Below the pieces are notes generated by a model that saw only the letters and a program-made list of their open reading frames with translations, searched no databases and was not told where the DNA came from. Made by a program: the position numbers and the translations under genes. This document shows positions 7,560 to 17,731 of a stretch of 64,000 bases of DNA, piece after piece. The stretch comes from CAXBCP01 sp963974055 (lineage in GTDB: Bacteria > Pseudomonadota > Alphaproteobacteria > MPNO01 > UBA830). The stretch lies in contig CAXBCP010000003.1 in NCBI GenBank assembly GCA_963974055.1, positions 200,877 to 264,876 on the forward strand, read 5' to 3'. The number at the start of each line of letters is the position of its first letter. Position 1 is the first letter of the stretch.

Positions 7560-8501
7560 ATGACACGTGCATTTGTCTTTCCGGGCCAGGGTTCGCAGGT
7601 CGTCGGCATGGGCCACGATCTCCTGGAGACATTCCCGATAGCCCGGGAAACGCTGGAAGAAATCGACGATGCGCTTGGCCGGAATCTGTCGAAAATCATT
7701 GCTTCCGGTCCTCCCGAAGAGCTGATGCTGACCGAAAACGCCCAGCCCGCGCTGATGGCGATCAGCATGGCGGTACTCCGCGTGCTCGAAAAGGAAGGCG
7801 GCGTCGACCTGGCCTCCAGTTGCGCCTTTGTCGCCGGCCATTCGCTCGGCGAATATTCGGCCCTCGCTGCCGCGCGGAGCCTGGGCCTGGCGGACACGGC
7901 CCGGCTTCTGAACACGCGTGGCCAGGCGATGCAGAAGGCCGTGCCCGTCGGCGAAGGCGGCATGGCGGCGCTGCTTGGCGCCGAGATGGACATGGCGCTC
8001 GAAATTGCGAACGAAGCGGCGCAGGGCGAAGTATGCTCGCCGGCGAACGATAACGGGCCCGGCCAGGTTGTCCTGTCGGGCGCGATGGCCGCGATCGACC
8101 GGGCAATCGAAATCGCCGGTACGAAAGGCGTGCGTCGCAGTGTGAAACTTCCGGTGAGCGCTCCGTTTCATTGTGCCTTGATGGCCCCGGCAGCGGCGGT
8201 AATGGAAGCGGCGCTGGCGGATACCGATCTGGTGCGGCCCCTGGTGCCTGTAATGGCGAACGTGACAGCGGCGCCTGCCGAAAACCCCGAGGACCTCCGC
8301 CGGTTGCTGGTCGAACAGGTCACGTCGCTGGTGCGCTGGCGCGAGAGCGTGCTGGCAATGCGGGATGCAGGCGTCGATACGCTGATCGAGCTCGGGGCGG
8401 GCAAGGTTCTGACGGGACTCGCCAAACGGATCGACCGGGATATGACGGCGATGAACGTCGAGACGCCGGCCGATGTCGAGGCCGTTCTGGAAACACTGTA
8501 A
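7560..8501 (+). CDS. fabD: Malonyl-CoA:ACP transacylase
   Basis: The product has 313 residues. It moves malonyl groups from CoA to acyl carrier protein to supply fatty-acid elongation. Visible marks are GQGSQ at 9-13, the nucleophile elbow GHSLGE at 93-98 with Ser95, and His204 in SAPFHCALM. The ATG is preceded by GGGAAC. It heads a rightward block fabD-fabG-acpP-fabF-mltG; the gap to fabG is only 16 bases, so these two are co-transcribed. The family is cytoplasmic. Confidence 0.96.
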   Translation: MTRAFVFPGQGSQVVGMGHDLLETFPIARETLEEIDDALGRNLSKIIASGPPEELMLTENAQPALMAISMAVLRVLEKEGGVDLASSCAFVAGHSLGEYSALAAARSLGLADTARLLNTRGQAMQKAVPVGEGGMAALLGAEMDMALEIANEAAQGEVCSPANDNGPGQVVLSGAMAAIDRAIEIAGTKGVRRSVKLPVSAPFHCALMAPAAAVMEAALADTDLVRPLVPVMANVTAAPAENPEDLRRLLVEQVTSLVRWRESVLAMRDAGVDTLIELGAGKVLTGLAKRIDRDMTAMNVETPADVEAVLETL

Positions 8502-8517
8502 AACGGGAAACCTGACC

Positions 8518-9255
8518 ATGTTCGGATTGTCCGACAAAAAAGTTCTTGTCACCGGCGCCTCAGGCGGAATCGGCGGTGCCATCGCGCGGGCGATGCATGC
8601 GCAGGGTGCGACGGTCGCTCTTGCCGGACGCAACCGCGATGCGCTGGATTCACTGGCCGGCGATCTCGGCGACCGTTGCCATGTCATTGTTGGCGATCTC
8701 GGCGATACGGAATCGGCCGATGCCATGCTTGCGGCCGCATCCGATGCCATGGGCGGGATCGACGTGCTGGTCAACAACGCGGGGCTCACGCGCGACAATC
8801 TCGCGATGCGGATAAAGGACGAGGACTGGCAGACGGTGATCGACGTAAACCTGACGGCGACGTTCCGTCTTTCGCGTGCGGTGCTTCGCGGCATGATGAA
8901 GGCGCGCTGGGGACGCATTATCAACGTGACGTCGATCGTCGGCGTGACCGGCAATGCCGGCCAGACCAACTATGCGGCGTCGAAGGCGGGCATTATCGGC
9001 ATGTCCAAGTCGATGGCGGGTGAAGTGGCGACCCGGGGCATCACGGTGAACTGTATCGCACCCGGTTTCATTGCGACCCCGATGACCGAATCACTCGGCG
9101 ACGAACAGACGGAAAAACTGACCGGCGCAATCCCCGCGGGTCGCCTCGGAACCCCTGAAGACGTGGCCGCCTGCGCCGTATTTCTGGCTTCCGAAGAGGC
9201 GGCCTATGTCACCGGTCAAACCTTGCATGTAAATGGCGGAATGGCCATGATATAG
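8518..9255 (+). CDS. fabG: 3-oxoacyl-[ACP] reductase
   Basis: The product has 245 residues, the usual FabG length. It is an NADPH-dependent short-chain dehydrogenase that reduces 3-oxoacyl-ACP in each elongation cycle. The nucleotide motif TGASGGIG is at 12-19, NNAG at 86-89, and the catalytic set Ser139, Tyr152 and Lys156 (NYAASKAG). The C-terminus ends TGQTLHVNGGMAMI, typical of FabG. The start at 8518 is favoured because the in-frame extension upstream overlaps the fabD end. Context between fabD and acpP supports the role. Confidence 0.95.
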   Translation: MFGLSDKKVLVTGASGGIGGAIARAMHAQGATVALAGRNRDALDSLAGDLGDRCHVIVGDLGDTESADAMLAAASDAMGGIDVLVNNAGLTRDNLAMRIKDEDWQTVIDVNLTATFRLSRAVLRGMMKARWGRIINVTSIVGVTGNAGQTNYAASKAGIIGMSKSMAGEVATRGITVNCIAPGFIATPMTESLGDEQTEKLTGAIPAGRLGTPEDVAACAVFLASEEAAYVTGQTLHVNGGMAMI

Positions 9256-9395
9256 AGCTTGGGGTAAATATACCTCAGATCAGTCGCAGGCCCGGAAAAC
9301 ATGCCGTACAAGCGTGAAAGCCGGGTCAGGAGATAACGAACCCAAAGGTCGGCCCGCCGTTAACTCGGACGCCGGTTAATTCCAAGGAAAACATA

Positions 9396-9632
9396 ATGAG
9401 CGATACCGCAGACCGCGTGAAAAAGATCGTTGTCGAACATCTCGGCGTAGACGAAGCGAAAGTCACCGATAACGCCAGCTTCATCGACGATCTCGGGGCG
9501 GACAGTCTCGATACGGTCGAATTGGTCATGGCGTTCGAAGAAGAATTCGGATGCGAAATTCCCGACGACGCGGCCGAGAAAATCCTGACCGTCAAGGACG
9601 CGATCGGCTTCATCGACGAAAACGCCGGCTGA
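9396..9632 (+). CDS. acpP: Acyl carrier protein
   Basis: The product has 78 residues and is strongly acidic. The phosphopantetheine attachment site is Ser37 in GADSLDTVELV. It carries growing acyl chains in the cytoplasm for fatty-acid and lipid A synthesis. AAGGAAA lies 6 bases before the ATG. A 140-base gap separates it from fabG, which may hold its own promoter, since ACP is usually made at much higher level than the enzymes. Confidence 0.97.
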   Translation: MSDTADRVKKIVVEHLGVDEAKVTDNASFIDDLGADSLDTVELVMAFEEEFGCEIPDDAAEKILTVKDAIGFIDENAG

Positions 9633-9701
9633 TAATCGGGTCACTGGCGGAGATATGTGCTCTGCGCCGGTAAACTGCCCGGCAATCTTGAAAGCGTGGA
9701 T

Positions 9702-10970
9702 ATGGAATTGAGACGTGTTGTCGTAACCGGTATCGGTGCCGTCACCCCCCTGGGGGCCGGCGTCGATAATGTCTGGGGACGGATACTGAATGCCGAATCC
9801 GGCGCAACCGGTATCCAGTCGTTTGACGTCAGCGATCTCGCGGCAAAAATCGCCTGCGAGGTTCCCATTGGCGAAAGCGAGAGCGGATCGTTCAATCCGG
9901 ATGAACATGTCTCTCCGAAAGACCAGCGGAAGATGGGCAAGTTCATCGTTTTCGCGATGGGTGCGGCGGCGGAAGCGATCGAGGATTCCGGCTGGAAGCC
10001 CGAGTCCGATGAGGATGCCGAACGTACAGGCGTCATGATCGGATCCGGGATCGGCGGGCTGGAAACGATCGCTGAAGCAGCCCTGCTGCTCGAGGAAAAA
10101 GGTCCGCGACGCGTATCGCCGTTCTTTATTCCGTCCAGCCTGATCAACCTGGCGTCCGGCCAGGTATCGATCCGGTACGGCTTCAAGGGGCCCAACCATG
10201 CGCCGGTGACGGCATGCTCGACCGGTGCGCACGCGATCGGAGATGCTTCGCGCCTTATCGCCTTCGGGGATGCGGACGTGATGGTCGCCGGCGGTGCCGA
10301 AGCGGCTGTCTGCCGTCTTGGGATTGCAGGGTTCGCGGCGGCGCGCGCCCTGTCCACGAATTTCAATGACGATCCCACCCGGGGCTCGCGGCCCTGGGAC
10401 AAAGACCGCGACGGCTTCGTCATGGGCGAAGGCGCCGGTGTCGTGGTGCTCGAGGAATACGAACACGCCAAGGCCCGCGGCGCGACCATTTATGCCGAAG
10501 TTGCAGGTTACGGCCTTTCGGGGGATGCCTATCACATCACGTCGCCGCCCGCGGATGGCAATGGCGGATTCCGGGCGATGAAATCCGCCCTGCGCAACGC
10601 CGGCATGAACCTCGATGATATCGATTATATCAATGCCCACGGGACATCCACGCCGGTCGGCGATGAGATCGAACTCGGCGCCGTGAAGCGCCTGTTCGGA
10701 GACCACGCCTATAAATTGTCCATGTCATCGACCAAGTCGGCGATCGGCCATCTGCTCGGTGCGGCTGGTGCGGTCGAGGCGATTTTTTCGGTGAAAGCGA
10801 TCCAGGACAGCGTGGCACCGCCGACGCTCAATCTTGAAAACCCGTCGGAGGGTTGCGATATCGATCTCGTTCCCCTGCAGGCCAAAGAACGGCCGATCAA
10901 GGTGGCGCTGTCGAACTCGTTCGGTTTCGGCGGCACCAACGCCTCGGTCATTTTCAAACAGGCGTCCTGA
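9702..10970 (+). CDS. fabF: 3-oxoacyl-[ACP] synthase II
   Basis: The product has 422 residues. It condenses malonyl-ACP with acyl-ACP (KAS II). The active-site triad is visible as Cys172 (TACSTGAH), His313 (NAHGTSTP) and His350 (AIGHLLGA). The end, FGFGGTNASVIF, is the usual KAS signature. The ATG at 9702 begins MELRRVVVTGIG; longer in-frame readings upstream do not resemble the family. It follows acpP by 69 bases and precedes mltG by 6. Confidence 0.95.
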   Translation: MELRRVVVTGIGAVTPLGAGVDNVWGRILNAESGATGIQSFDVSDLAAKIACEVPIGESESGSFNPDEHVSPKDQRKMGKFIVFAMGAAAEAIEDSGWKPESDEDAERTGVMIGSGIGGLETIAEAALLLEEKGPRRVSPFFIPSSLINLASGQVSIRYGFKGPNHAPVTACSTGAHAIGDASRLIAFGDADVMVAGGAEAAVCRLGIAGFAAARALSTNFNDDPTRGSRPWDKDRDGFVMGEGAGVVVLEEYEHAKARGATIYAEVAGYGLSGDAYHITSPPADGNGGFRAMKSALRNAGMNLDDIDYINAHGTSTPVGDEIELGAVKRLFGDHAYKLSMSSTKSAIGHLLGAAGAVEAIFSVKAIQDSVAPPTLNLENPSEGCDIDLVPLQAKERPIKVALSNSFGFGGTNASVIFKQAS

Positions 10971-10976
10971 TCCGGA

Positions 10977-11963
<987 letters not shown>

Positions 11964-11979
11964 AACAGAAATGCAGGTT

Positions 11980-12741
11980 TCAGGAATGACCCGGCCGGGG
12001 CCGCAGTGCCCGGTCGCGCAGGCTTGCCGGTAAAGTTGCGATCAGCCGGACGGCAAGATACATCGGGAACGGAAAGGCGATGCGGCCCCGGTTACGGTGC
12101 AGCCTGTTGACGATAAGCCGGGCCGCCCGGTCCGCATCCATCAGGAATGGCATCGGGAACCGGTTGACGTCAGTCATCGGCGACCGGACAAAGCCCGGGC
12201 AGATCACGGAAACCCGGATGTTGTCGGGCGCAAGATCGCGCCGCAGGGTTTCGCCCCAGACCCGCACAGCCGCCTTGGACGCGCAATAGGCCTGTGCGCC
12301 GGGAATACCGACAAATCCCGCCAGTGACGACATGATGGCGATCTGGCCCCGTCGCCGCGATTGCATCCTGTCGATGGCGGGCCGCACGACGTTGCGGACA
12401 CCGTCGATATTGACCGTCAGAATCGCCCGCGCCTGGTCAGCACTTTCGCCGCCGCGGCCGGTACCGGCCGAAACACCGGCATTTGCGATCAGCAGGCCGA
12501 TAGGCGAGCAGTCGTCTGCAGCGTTTATCCAGTCGGCCGCAGCCTGGGCGTCGGTAACATCGAAAACTGTTATAGCCGTTTCCGCGCCGGCGTCCCTGCA
12601 GGCACGGGCTGTCGCGGCGAGCCGGTCCGGATCGCGGCCCGCCAGGGACAGCCGTACCCCCGGTGCGGCATACGCCGCGGCAAGGGCCGCGCCGATCCCG
12701 CCGGAGGCGCCTGTGATTAATATATGTCGGGGACCCGGCAT
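11980..12741 (-). CDS. Short-chain dehydrogenase/reductase
   Basis: The product has 253 residues. It is a classical SDR with TGASGGIG at 10-17, NAGVS near 94 and the active-site pattern Ser in IMSSLAG followed by YCASKAA. It probably uses NAD(P)H on an unknown alcohol or ketone. The C-terminal part has an extra basic, hydrophobic stretch (FPMYLAVRLIATLPASLRDR) that could associate with membranes, as in SDR proteins of the YdfG/DltE type. It stands alone, convergent with mltG and divergent from yicC. Confidence 0.85.
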   Translation of the reverse strand: MPGPRHILITGASGGIGAALAAAYAAPGVRLSLAGRDPDRLAATARACRDAGAETAITVFDVTDAQAAADWINAADDCSPIGLLIANAGVSAGTGRGGESADQARAILTVNIDGVRNVVRPAIDRMQSRRRGQIAIMSSLAGFVGIPGAQAYCASKAAVRVWGETLRRDLAPDNIRVSVICPGFVRSPMTDVNRFPMPFLMDADRAARLIVNRLHRNRGRIAFPFPMYLAVRLIATLPASLRDRALRPRPGHS

Positions 12742-12813
12742 CTATTCCGTTGTGGCTGTTGTGACGACATTCAGGACCGAAGATGATAAAACGGATGGAG
12801 CATAACGGGGCGG

Positions 12814-12841
12814 CCGGGCGGTTGCTATCGGCCCGGTTTTT
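12814..12841 (+). terminator. Terminator-like hairpin upstream of yicC
   Basis: CCGGGC at 12814-12819 pairs with GCCCGG at 12831-12836 across an 11-base loop and is followed at once by five T. No rightward gene ends just before it, so if it is real it would end a short transcript or attenuate transcription toward yicC. The stem is short. Confidence 0.35.
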
Positions 12842-12924
12842 CGCTTTGGAATTTTGACTATAGAAGCCGGCCGGTGTCGGCGCATACGATCGCCAAAAGG
12901 CGATAACGGAATGAGAGGGTATCG

Positions 12925-13809
12925 GTGGCGGTTACGAGTATGACGGGGTTCGCGCGGGTGGATGGTGCCGCAGCGGGATATACCTGGGTGTGGGAAGTCA
13001 AAAGCGTGAATTCGAAGGGTCTCGACCTGCGATTTCGCTTGCCGCACGGGTTCGATCATATCGAGGCCGCGGCACGCAAACTCGGCGGCGAGAAATTCGC
13101 AAGAGGCAACCTGTCGATAAACCTGACGCTGCAGCGCCCCGAACGGCCTCCGGCGCTCGAAGTGAACCGCGAGGTGCTGGAACAGATGATCTCGCTCGCC
13201 GCCGAATTTAAAGGCGCCCGGGAAAAGGTCGATGTCGAAACGCTTCTGGCGCTTCGCGGCGTGGTCGAGGTCGTTGAAAACCAGGAAGAAGACGAAGCGG
13301 AGATTTCGGCGCGCGATACCGCGATCGTCGACGGGTTCGATGGCCTGATGAACGCGCTTGCCGCCGCCCGCGCCGCCGAGGGCGCCCGCCTCGCGGTGGT
13401 GGTTGAAGAGCACGTGGATGAAATAGACTCTCTGACTACACAGGCGGCAGAGCTCGCGGAAATGCAGCCGGCCAGGCGTGCGGAACGGTTCAGGAGCCAG
13501 CTTGACGAGCTGCTCGGTGGCGACAGCCCGGTTTCCGAAGACCGCCTTGCGCAGGAAATCGCGCTGATTGTCGCCCGTGGCGATATCCGTGAAGAACTCG
13601 ACCGGCTCGTTGCTCATGTCGGCGCGGCGCGGGATCTTATGGGGGATGGCGGTGCGGTCGGGCGACGCCTGGATTTTCTGTGTCAGGAATTCAACCGCGA
13701 GGCCAATACCCTGTGCTCCAAATCGTCCAATCTCGAACTGACCCGGATCGGACTTGCTCTGAAGGCGGCGATCGAGCGCCTGCGCGAACAGATCCAGAAT
13801 ATCGAATAG
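12925..13809 (+). CDS. yicC: YicC family endoribonuclease-like protein
   Basis: The product has 294 residues. It opens MAVTSMTGFARVDG, the YicC signature, and carries the C-terminal DUF1732 part (ARGDIREELDRLVAHV ... LDFLCQEFNREANTLCSKS). YicC of E. coli is associated with RNA turnover and stationary-phase survival. The start is GTG at 12925, with GAGGG upstream. It lies 7 bases before gmk, a pairing conserved in many bacteria. Confidence 0.92.
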   Translation: MAVTSMTGFARVDGAAAGYTWVWEVKSVNSKGLDLRFRLPHGFDHIEAAARKLGGEKFARGNLSINLTLQRPERPPALEVNREVLEQMISLAAEFKGAREKVDVETLLALRGVVEVVENQEEDEAEISARDTAIVDGFDGLMNALAAARAAEGARLAVVVEEHVDEIDSLTTQAAELAEMQPARRAERFRSQLDELLGGDSPVSEDRLAQEIALIVARGDIREELDRLVAHVGAARDLMGDGGAVGRRLDFLCQEFNREANTLCSKSSNLELTRIGLALKAAIERLREQIQNIE

Positions 13810-13816
13810 GAATACG

Positions 13817-14461
13817 ATGACAGGGAATAACGAAAGCATAGAACGCCGCGGGCTGATGTTCGTGATGTCATCGCCGTCGGGCGCGGGGAAGACGACGATC
13901 TCGCGCCTGTTGCTCGAACGCGACAGTGATATTTCGCTTTCGGTTTCCGTCACCACCAGGCCGCCCCGTCCGGGGGAAGTCGATGGCAGAGACTATTTCT
14001 TTATCGATCCGACGGAGTTCAACCTGATGCTCAACCGGCAGGAACTGCTGGAGCACGCAAAGGTGTTCGATCATTATTACGGTACGCCGAAAGGTCACGT
14101 CGAAGAGGCGCTCGCTGCCGGCAGGGACGTTCTGTTCGATATCGACTGGCAGGGAGAACAGCAGCTGAAGCAGGCGGCGCGGAACGACCTCGCCAGCGTG
14201 TTCATCCTGCCGCCTTCGACCGAGGAACTGGCAAGGCGGCTCCAGCAGCGCGCGCAGGACCCCGCCGACGTCGTTGCAGCGCGCATGGCGAAGGCGCCCG
14301 ACGAAATCAGTCACTGGCCCGAATACGACTACATCATCGTCAATCACGACATCGAGGAAAGCGTTACCAAGGTGCAGGCGATCCTCGTTGCGGAACGGCT
14401 GAAACGCGAACGTCAGGTCGGGCTTACAGCTTTCGTGAAGCGCCTGCGGGAGTGGCGCTGA
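13817..14461 (+). CDS. gmk: Guanylate kinase
   Basis: The product has 214 residues. It phosphorylates GMP to GDP with ATP in the cytoplasm. The P-loop SPSGAGKT is at 19-26, followed by the GMP-binding stretch SVTTRPPRPGEVDGRDYFF and the family motifs EHAKVFDHYYGTP and LFDIDWQGEQQLK. It is the second gene of a yicC-gmk pair and ends 3 bases from the convergent rsmA stop. Confidence 0.97.
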   Translation: MTGNNESIERRGLMFVMSSPSGAGKTTISRLLLERDSDISLSVSVTTRPPRPGEVDGRDYFFIDPTEFNLMLNRQELLEHAKVFDHYYGTPKGHVEEALAAGRDVLFDIDWQGEQQLKQAARNDLASVFILPPSTEELARRLQQRAQDPADVVAARMAKAPDEISHWPEYDYIIVNHDIEESVTKVQAILVAERLKRERQVGLTAFVKRLREWR

Positions 14462-14464
14462 CGG

Positions 14465-15328
14465 TTAATTCCGGCTTGCCGCCCGCTCCTGTTCGAGCGA
14501 CCGCGCAAGCGCGCAGAATCCTTTTATTCCGACGGTTTCGGCCCGCGCTTCGGGCGCAATTCCCGCAGCGGTCAGGGTTTTCTGAGGATCGGTGAATATG
14601 CCTTTCAGGGCGGCACGCAGCATTTTGCGCCGCTGGCCGAATGCAGCTGCAACGACTTCTTCGAGAATATCCGGATCGGCCGCGGCAAGCGGTTCCGCCC
14701 GCGGGACGAGTTCGACCACCGTGGACGCCACCTTCGGCGCCGGCGTGAAGGCGCGTGGCGGCAGGTTGAACAGCGGCCGGACATCGCATCGCCACTGGGC
14801 GGCCACGGAAAGCCGTCCGTAGGCCTTGGGACCCGGCCGGGCGGCCAGCCGGTCGGCGACTTCGCTCTGGAACATCAGCACGAAACGGTCGAACAGGTCT
14901 ATCCGTTTGAGCCAGCCGATCAGCAACGGCGTTGAAATATTATAGGGGAGGTTCGCCACCACCCGCAGCGGACCGAACCTGTCCGCCAGCGCATCGATAT
15001 CGAGGGTCATGGCGTCCGCGGCGAGAATATGCAGCCGCCCGTCCGCGACGGCGGCGATTTCGCCGAGCGCGGAGATGCAGCGATCGTCTCGTTCGACGGC
15101 GATAACCGTGGCTGCGCCTTCTTCGAGCAGCGCGCGGGTCAGTCCGCCGGGACCCGGTCCGATTTCGAGCACGGTGGCATCCGCCAGCGACCCCGCCGCA
15201 CGGGCGATACGGCGCGTAATATTCAGGTCGAGCAGAAAATTCTGTCCCAGCGAGCGGCGGGCGGCGAGACCGTGCGCTTTTATAACGTCGCGCAGGGGGG
15301 GCAGCGCACCAATGGCGCTGGCATCCAC
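14465..15328 (-). CDS. rsmA: 16S rRNA (adenine1518/1519-N6)-dimethyltransferase
   Basis: The product has 287 residues if it starts at the GTG at 15328; a TTG at 15344-15346 would add six. It dimethylates two adjacent adenines in helix 45 of 16S rRNA. Seen are SLGQNFLLDLNITRRI, the SAM motif LEIGPGPGG, and the catalytic NLPYNIS motif. The start lies 11 bases past the pdxA stop with no clear ribosome site, so translation is probably coupled to pdxA. It is the last gene of the lptF...rsmA series, matching the surA-pdxA-rsmA order of many proteobacteria. Confidence 0.94.
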   Translation of the reverse strand: MDASAIGALPPLRDVIKAHGLAARRSLGQNFLLDLNITRRIARAAGSLADATVLEIGPGPGGLTRALLEEGAATVIAVERDDRCISALGEIAAVADGRLHILAADAMTLDIDALADRFGPLRVVANLPYNISTPLLIGWLKRIDLFDRFVLMFQSEVADRLAARPGPKAYGRLSVAAQWRCDVRPLFNLPPRAFTPAPKVASTVVELVPRAEPLAAADPDILEEVVAAAFGQRRKMLRAALKGIFTDPQKTLTAAGIAPEARAETVGIKGFCALARSLEQERAASRN

Positions 15329-15338
15329 GGGTTGGCGG

Positions 15339-16364
15339 TCAGGCAAGGGCGTTGTCGGATGACGTGCGCGCCCGGCAGGCAGCGATCTCGCCTGCCATCC
15401 GGATGGCCGATACCAGGCTGGTCGGGTTCGCGGTTGCGGTCCCCGCAATATTATAGGCCGTTCCGTGATCCGGGGAGGTTCTTACAAAGGGAAGCCCGAC
15501 AGTCACATTGACCCCGTTGTCGAAATCAAGGGTTTTCATCGGAATCAGCGCCTGATCGTGATACATGCAGACGGCGGCGTCATAGGTCGCACGGGCCGCG
15601 GGGTGGAACATCGTATCTCCGGCGAGAGGGCCGCGGATGTCGGCGCCCGTCGCAGCCGCTTCGGCGATCGCCGGGGCGATAATGTCTATTTCTTCCCGTC
15701 CCATATGGCCTGCTTCGCCTGCATGGGGGTTTAGCCCCGAAACCGCGACCCGCGGTCTTTCGATTCCGAAATCGGATATCAGGGCGGCTATGGTCACTTT
15801 CAGCGTTCGTACGATTTCTTCACGGGTGAGTGCGGCGATTGCGTCTTGAAGAGACAGGTGGATCGTGACCGGCACCACCTTCAGGCTGGGCCCGGCCAGC
15901 AGCATGATTGGCGGTGCTGACAGGCCTGCGCGTTCGCCGAGATATTCGGTGTGGCCCGGCGAGGTGAAGCCCGCGTCGTACAGTCGGCTTTTCTGGATGG
16001 GGTTTGTCGCCATGCCCGCGACGCTCCCGGCGCGTGCGGCATCGATTGCGCGGTCAATCGATTCGATCACCATAGACCCGTCGGCGGTGCTGTCGTCTCC
16101 TGGCAGTGCATGTACTGGCTTGCTCAGCCGCAGCACGGGCAGAGCGGTCTTGCAGGCGTCGATCGCGTCCCCGGGGAAGGCGATTTCACTGACCGGGCAG
16201 TCGATACCCGTTGTTGCGGCAAGGCGTTTGAGCCGGTCCGGGTCATCCAGAACGAAAAACGGTGGCAGCGCCGTCCGGTGACGGAGCCAGGTCAGGCAGG
16301 TGATTTCTCCGCCGATCCCGGCAGGGTCGCCCATTGTGACGGCAACGGGGCGATTTGCGGCCAC
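15339..16364 (-). CDS. pdxA: 4-hydroxythreonine-4-phosphate dehydrogenase
   Basis: The product has 341 residues. It oxidises 4-phosphooxy-threonine in pyridoxal-phosphate synthesis. The opening VTMGDPAGIGGEI and the three metal-binding His motifs SPGHTEYL, LNPHAGEAG and MYHDQALIPMK are all present. The start is the GTG at 16364, four bases after the surA stop and supported by the family N-terminus; a longer reading would overlap surA. The order surA-pdxA-rsmA is a classic operon. Confidence 0.94.
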   Translation of the reverse strand: MAANRPVAVTMGDPAGIGGEITCLTWLRHRTALPPFFVLDDPDRLKRLAATTGIDCPVSEIAFPGDAIDACKTALPVLRLSKPVHALPGDDSTADGSMVIESIDRAIDAARAGSVAGMATNPIQKSRLYDAGFTSPGHTEYLGERAGLSAPPIMLLAGPSLKVVPVTIHLSLQDAIAALTREEIVRTLKVTIAALISDFGIERPRVAVSGLNPHAGEAGHMGREEIDIIAPAIAEAAATGADIRGPLAGDTMFHPAARATYDAAVCMYHDQALIPMKTLDFDNGVNVTVGLPFVRTSPDHGTAYNIAGTATANPTSLVSAIRMAGEIAACRARTSSDNALA

Positions 16365-16368
16365 CCGG

Positions 16369-17661
16369 TCAGGCCCGGATATCGATGACGGCGGCCAGCC
16401 GGATGTCCCGCATATAGCGCCGTGCGCTGAGGGACATGCGGTCCTGCATAAGGCGATCGGCGATATCGTCGCGTTCGGGGAGCTTGATTTCGCCGCCGCC
16501 GCCTTCTCGCCCGCAGACCATGAGGACGAGAACGCCGCCGGGGGTTTTGACCGGATCGCTGATTTTTCCGGCATCGACGTCTTTCACCACGGCGCGGATT
16601 GCCGGCGAGAGGTCGGTCAATGCAAACTTCCCGAGGTTCGGGGGGCGGGGCGATCCCACTTCCTTGGCCAGATTGCCGAAATCCACGCAGCTTGTCGCTG
16701 TGTCGCGTACAGTTTTTGCCAGATCGATCTGCGCTTCAATATCGACAGGAGCCGCCGTGCCGGGAAGGGGCAGGAATATCTGCCGGAGGTCGAGCATTAC
16801 CGGTTTCGCATCGCTTTGGGCGATCTTCCGAATGCCCTCCAGCCTCAGTATCCTGTATCCGGTTACGGTCTTGATCGGACTCGACATTGCGCCTTCGGCC
16901 ATCCCGGGGACAATATCGCGCAGCGTTCTGTCCAGTTCGGCCTCGTGTATCCACCCGAGGTCGCCGCCGACGGCGGCCGTCGCGCTCTGAGAGAACTGCC
17001 GGGCGATGGCGGAAAAACGCGCGCCGTTTTTGACCTGATCGATAATACGTTCCGCCGTCCTGCGCACATTCGCTTCTTCATCGGGACCATCGACGGCCAG
17101 CAGAACTTCGCTCAGCTGATATTCCGTCTGTCCCTGGCGGTTCTTGATATGCGCGAGCGCTTCGTCGATCTCGTCCTCGCCGATGGTGATCCGTGGCCGG
17201 ATACGCCGGCCGATCAGCTTTGACCAGGCAATACCTGTGCGCAACTGAGCATCCATGGCGGCGAGCGGGACCCGATTTTCCTTCAGAATCCGTTCCAGTC
17301 CGCCTTTCGGCATATTGTTCTGTTTCTCGATGGTCAGTTTTGCGCGTTCAATATCGCGGTTGCTGACCGATATATTGCGGCGCTTGGCCTCCTGAAATTG
17401 CAGACGTTCGTCGATAAGCGTCCGCAACACCTGATTCCGGATCCGGCGGCGCGTATCCACGTTATCCGGCAGTCGTGTTGAAAACAAAACAAGGCGGATT
17501 CGCGATTCGAGGTCATAGGCGGTGATCAGTTCGTCGTTGACGATCGCTGCAATCCGCTGCACCGACTGGGCCTTTGCTGGTGCAAGCGTCGCAAAGACAG
17601 CCATTGCCGCGCAAAGCGTCATCGCAATCGCTGAAGTTCTGAATGTCATCGCCATCGTCAT
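16369..17661 (-). CDS. surA: Periplasmic chaperone/peptidyl-prolyl isomerase SurA
   Basis: The product has 430 residues with a signal peptide (hydrophobic core, cleavage near APAKA-QSV at about 32). It escorts unfolded outer-membrane proteins, including LptD, across the periplasm. The N-terminal chaperone module (IAAIVNDELITAYDLESRI) and one clear parvulin domain (about 175-275, ending GGDLGWI) are visible; a second is less obvious. The ATG at 17661 is chosen because AGCAGG lies 7 bases upstream and gives a normal signal length. It lies directly downstream of lptD, its known client. Confidence 0.93.
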   Translation of the reverse strand: MTMAMTFRTSAIAMTLCAAMAVFATLAPAKAQSVQRIAAIVNDELITAYDLESRIRLVLFSTRLPDNVDTRRRIRNQVLRTLIDERLQFQEAKRRNISVSNRDIERAKLTIEKQNNMPKGGLERILKENRVPLAAMDAQLRTGIAWSKLIGRRIRPRITIGEDEIDEALAHIKNRQGQTEYQLSEVLLAVDGPDEEANVRRTAERIIDQVKNGARFSAIARQFSQSATAAVGGDLGWIHEAELDRTLRDIVPGMAEGAMSSPIKTVTGYRILRLEGIRKIAQSDAKPVMLDLRQIFLPLPGTAAPVDIEAQIDLAKTVRDTATSCVDFGNLAKEVGSPRPPNLGKFALTDLSPAIRAVVKDVDAGKISDPVKTPGGVLVLMVCGREGGGGEIKLPERDDIADRLMQDRMSLSARRYMRDIRLAAVIDIRA

Positions 17662-17731
17662 AACTGGCCTGCTCGAATTTTCATGGACTATATATCGTCG
17701 GATGCAGGGTAGGTTCAATGGCTTAACCGGT

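Noticed and set aside
9360..10706. Long minus-strand ORF across acpP and fabF
   Set aside because: It is antisense shadow of clear fatty-acid synthesis genes and has low-complexity, family-less content.
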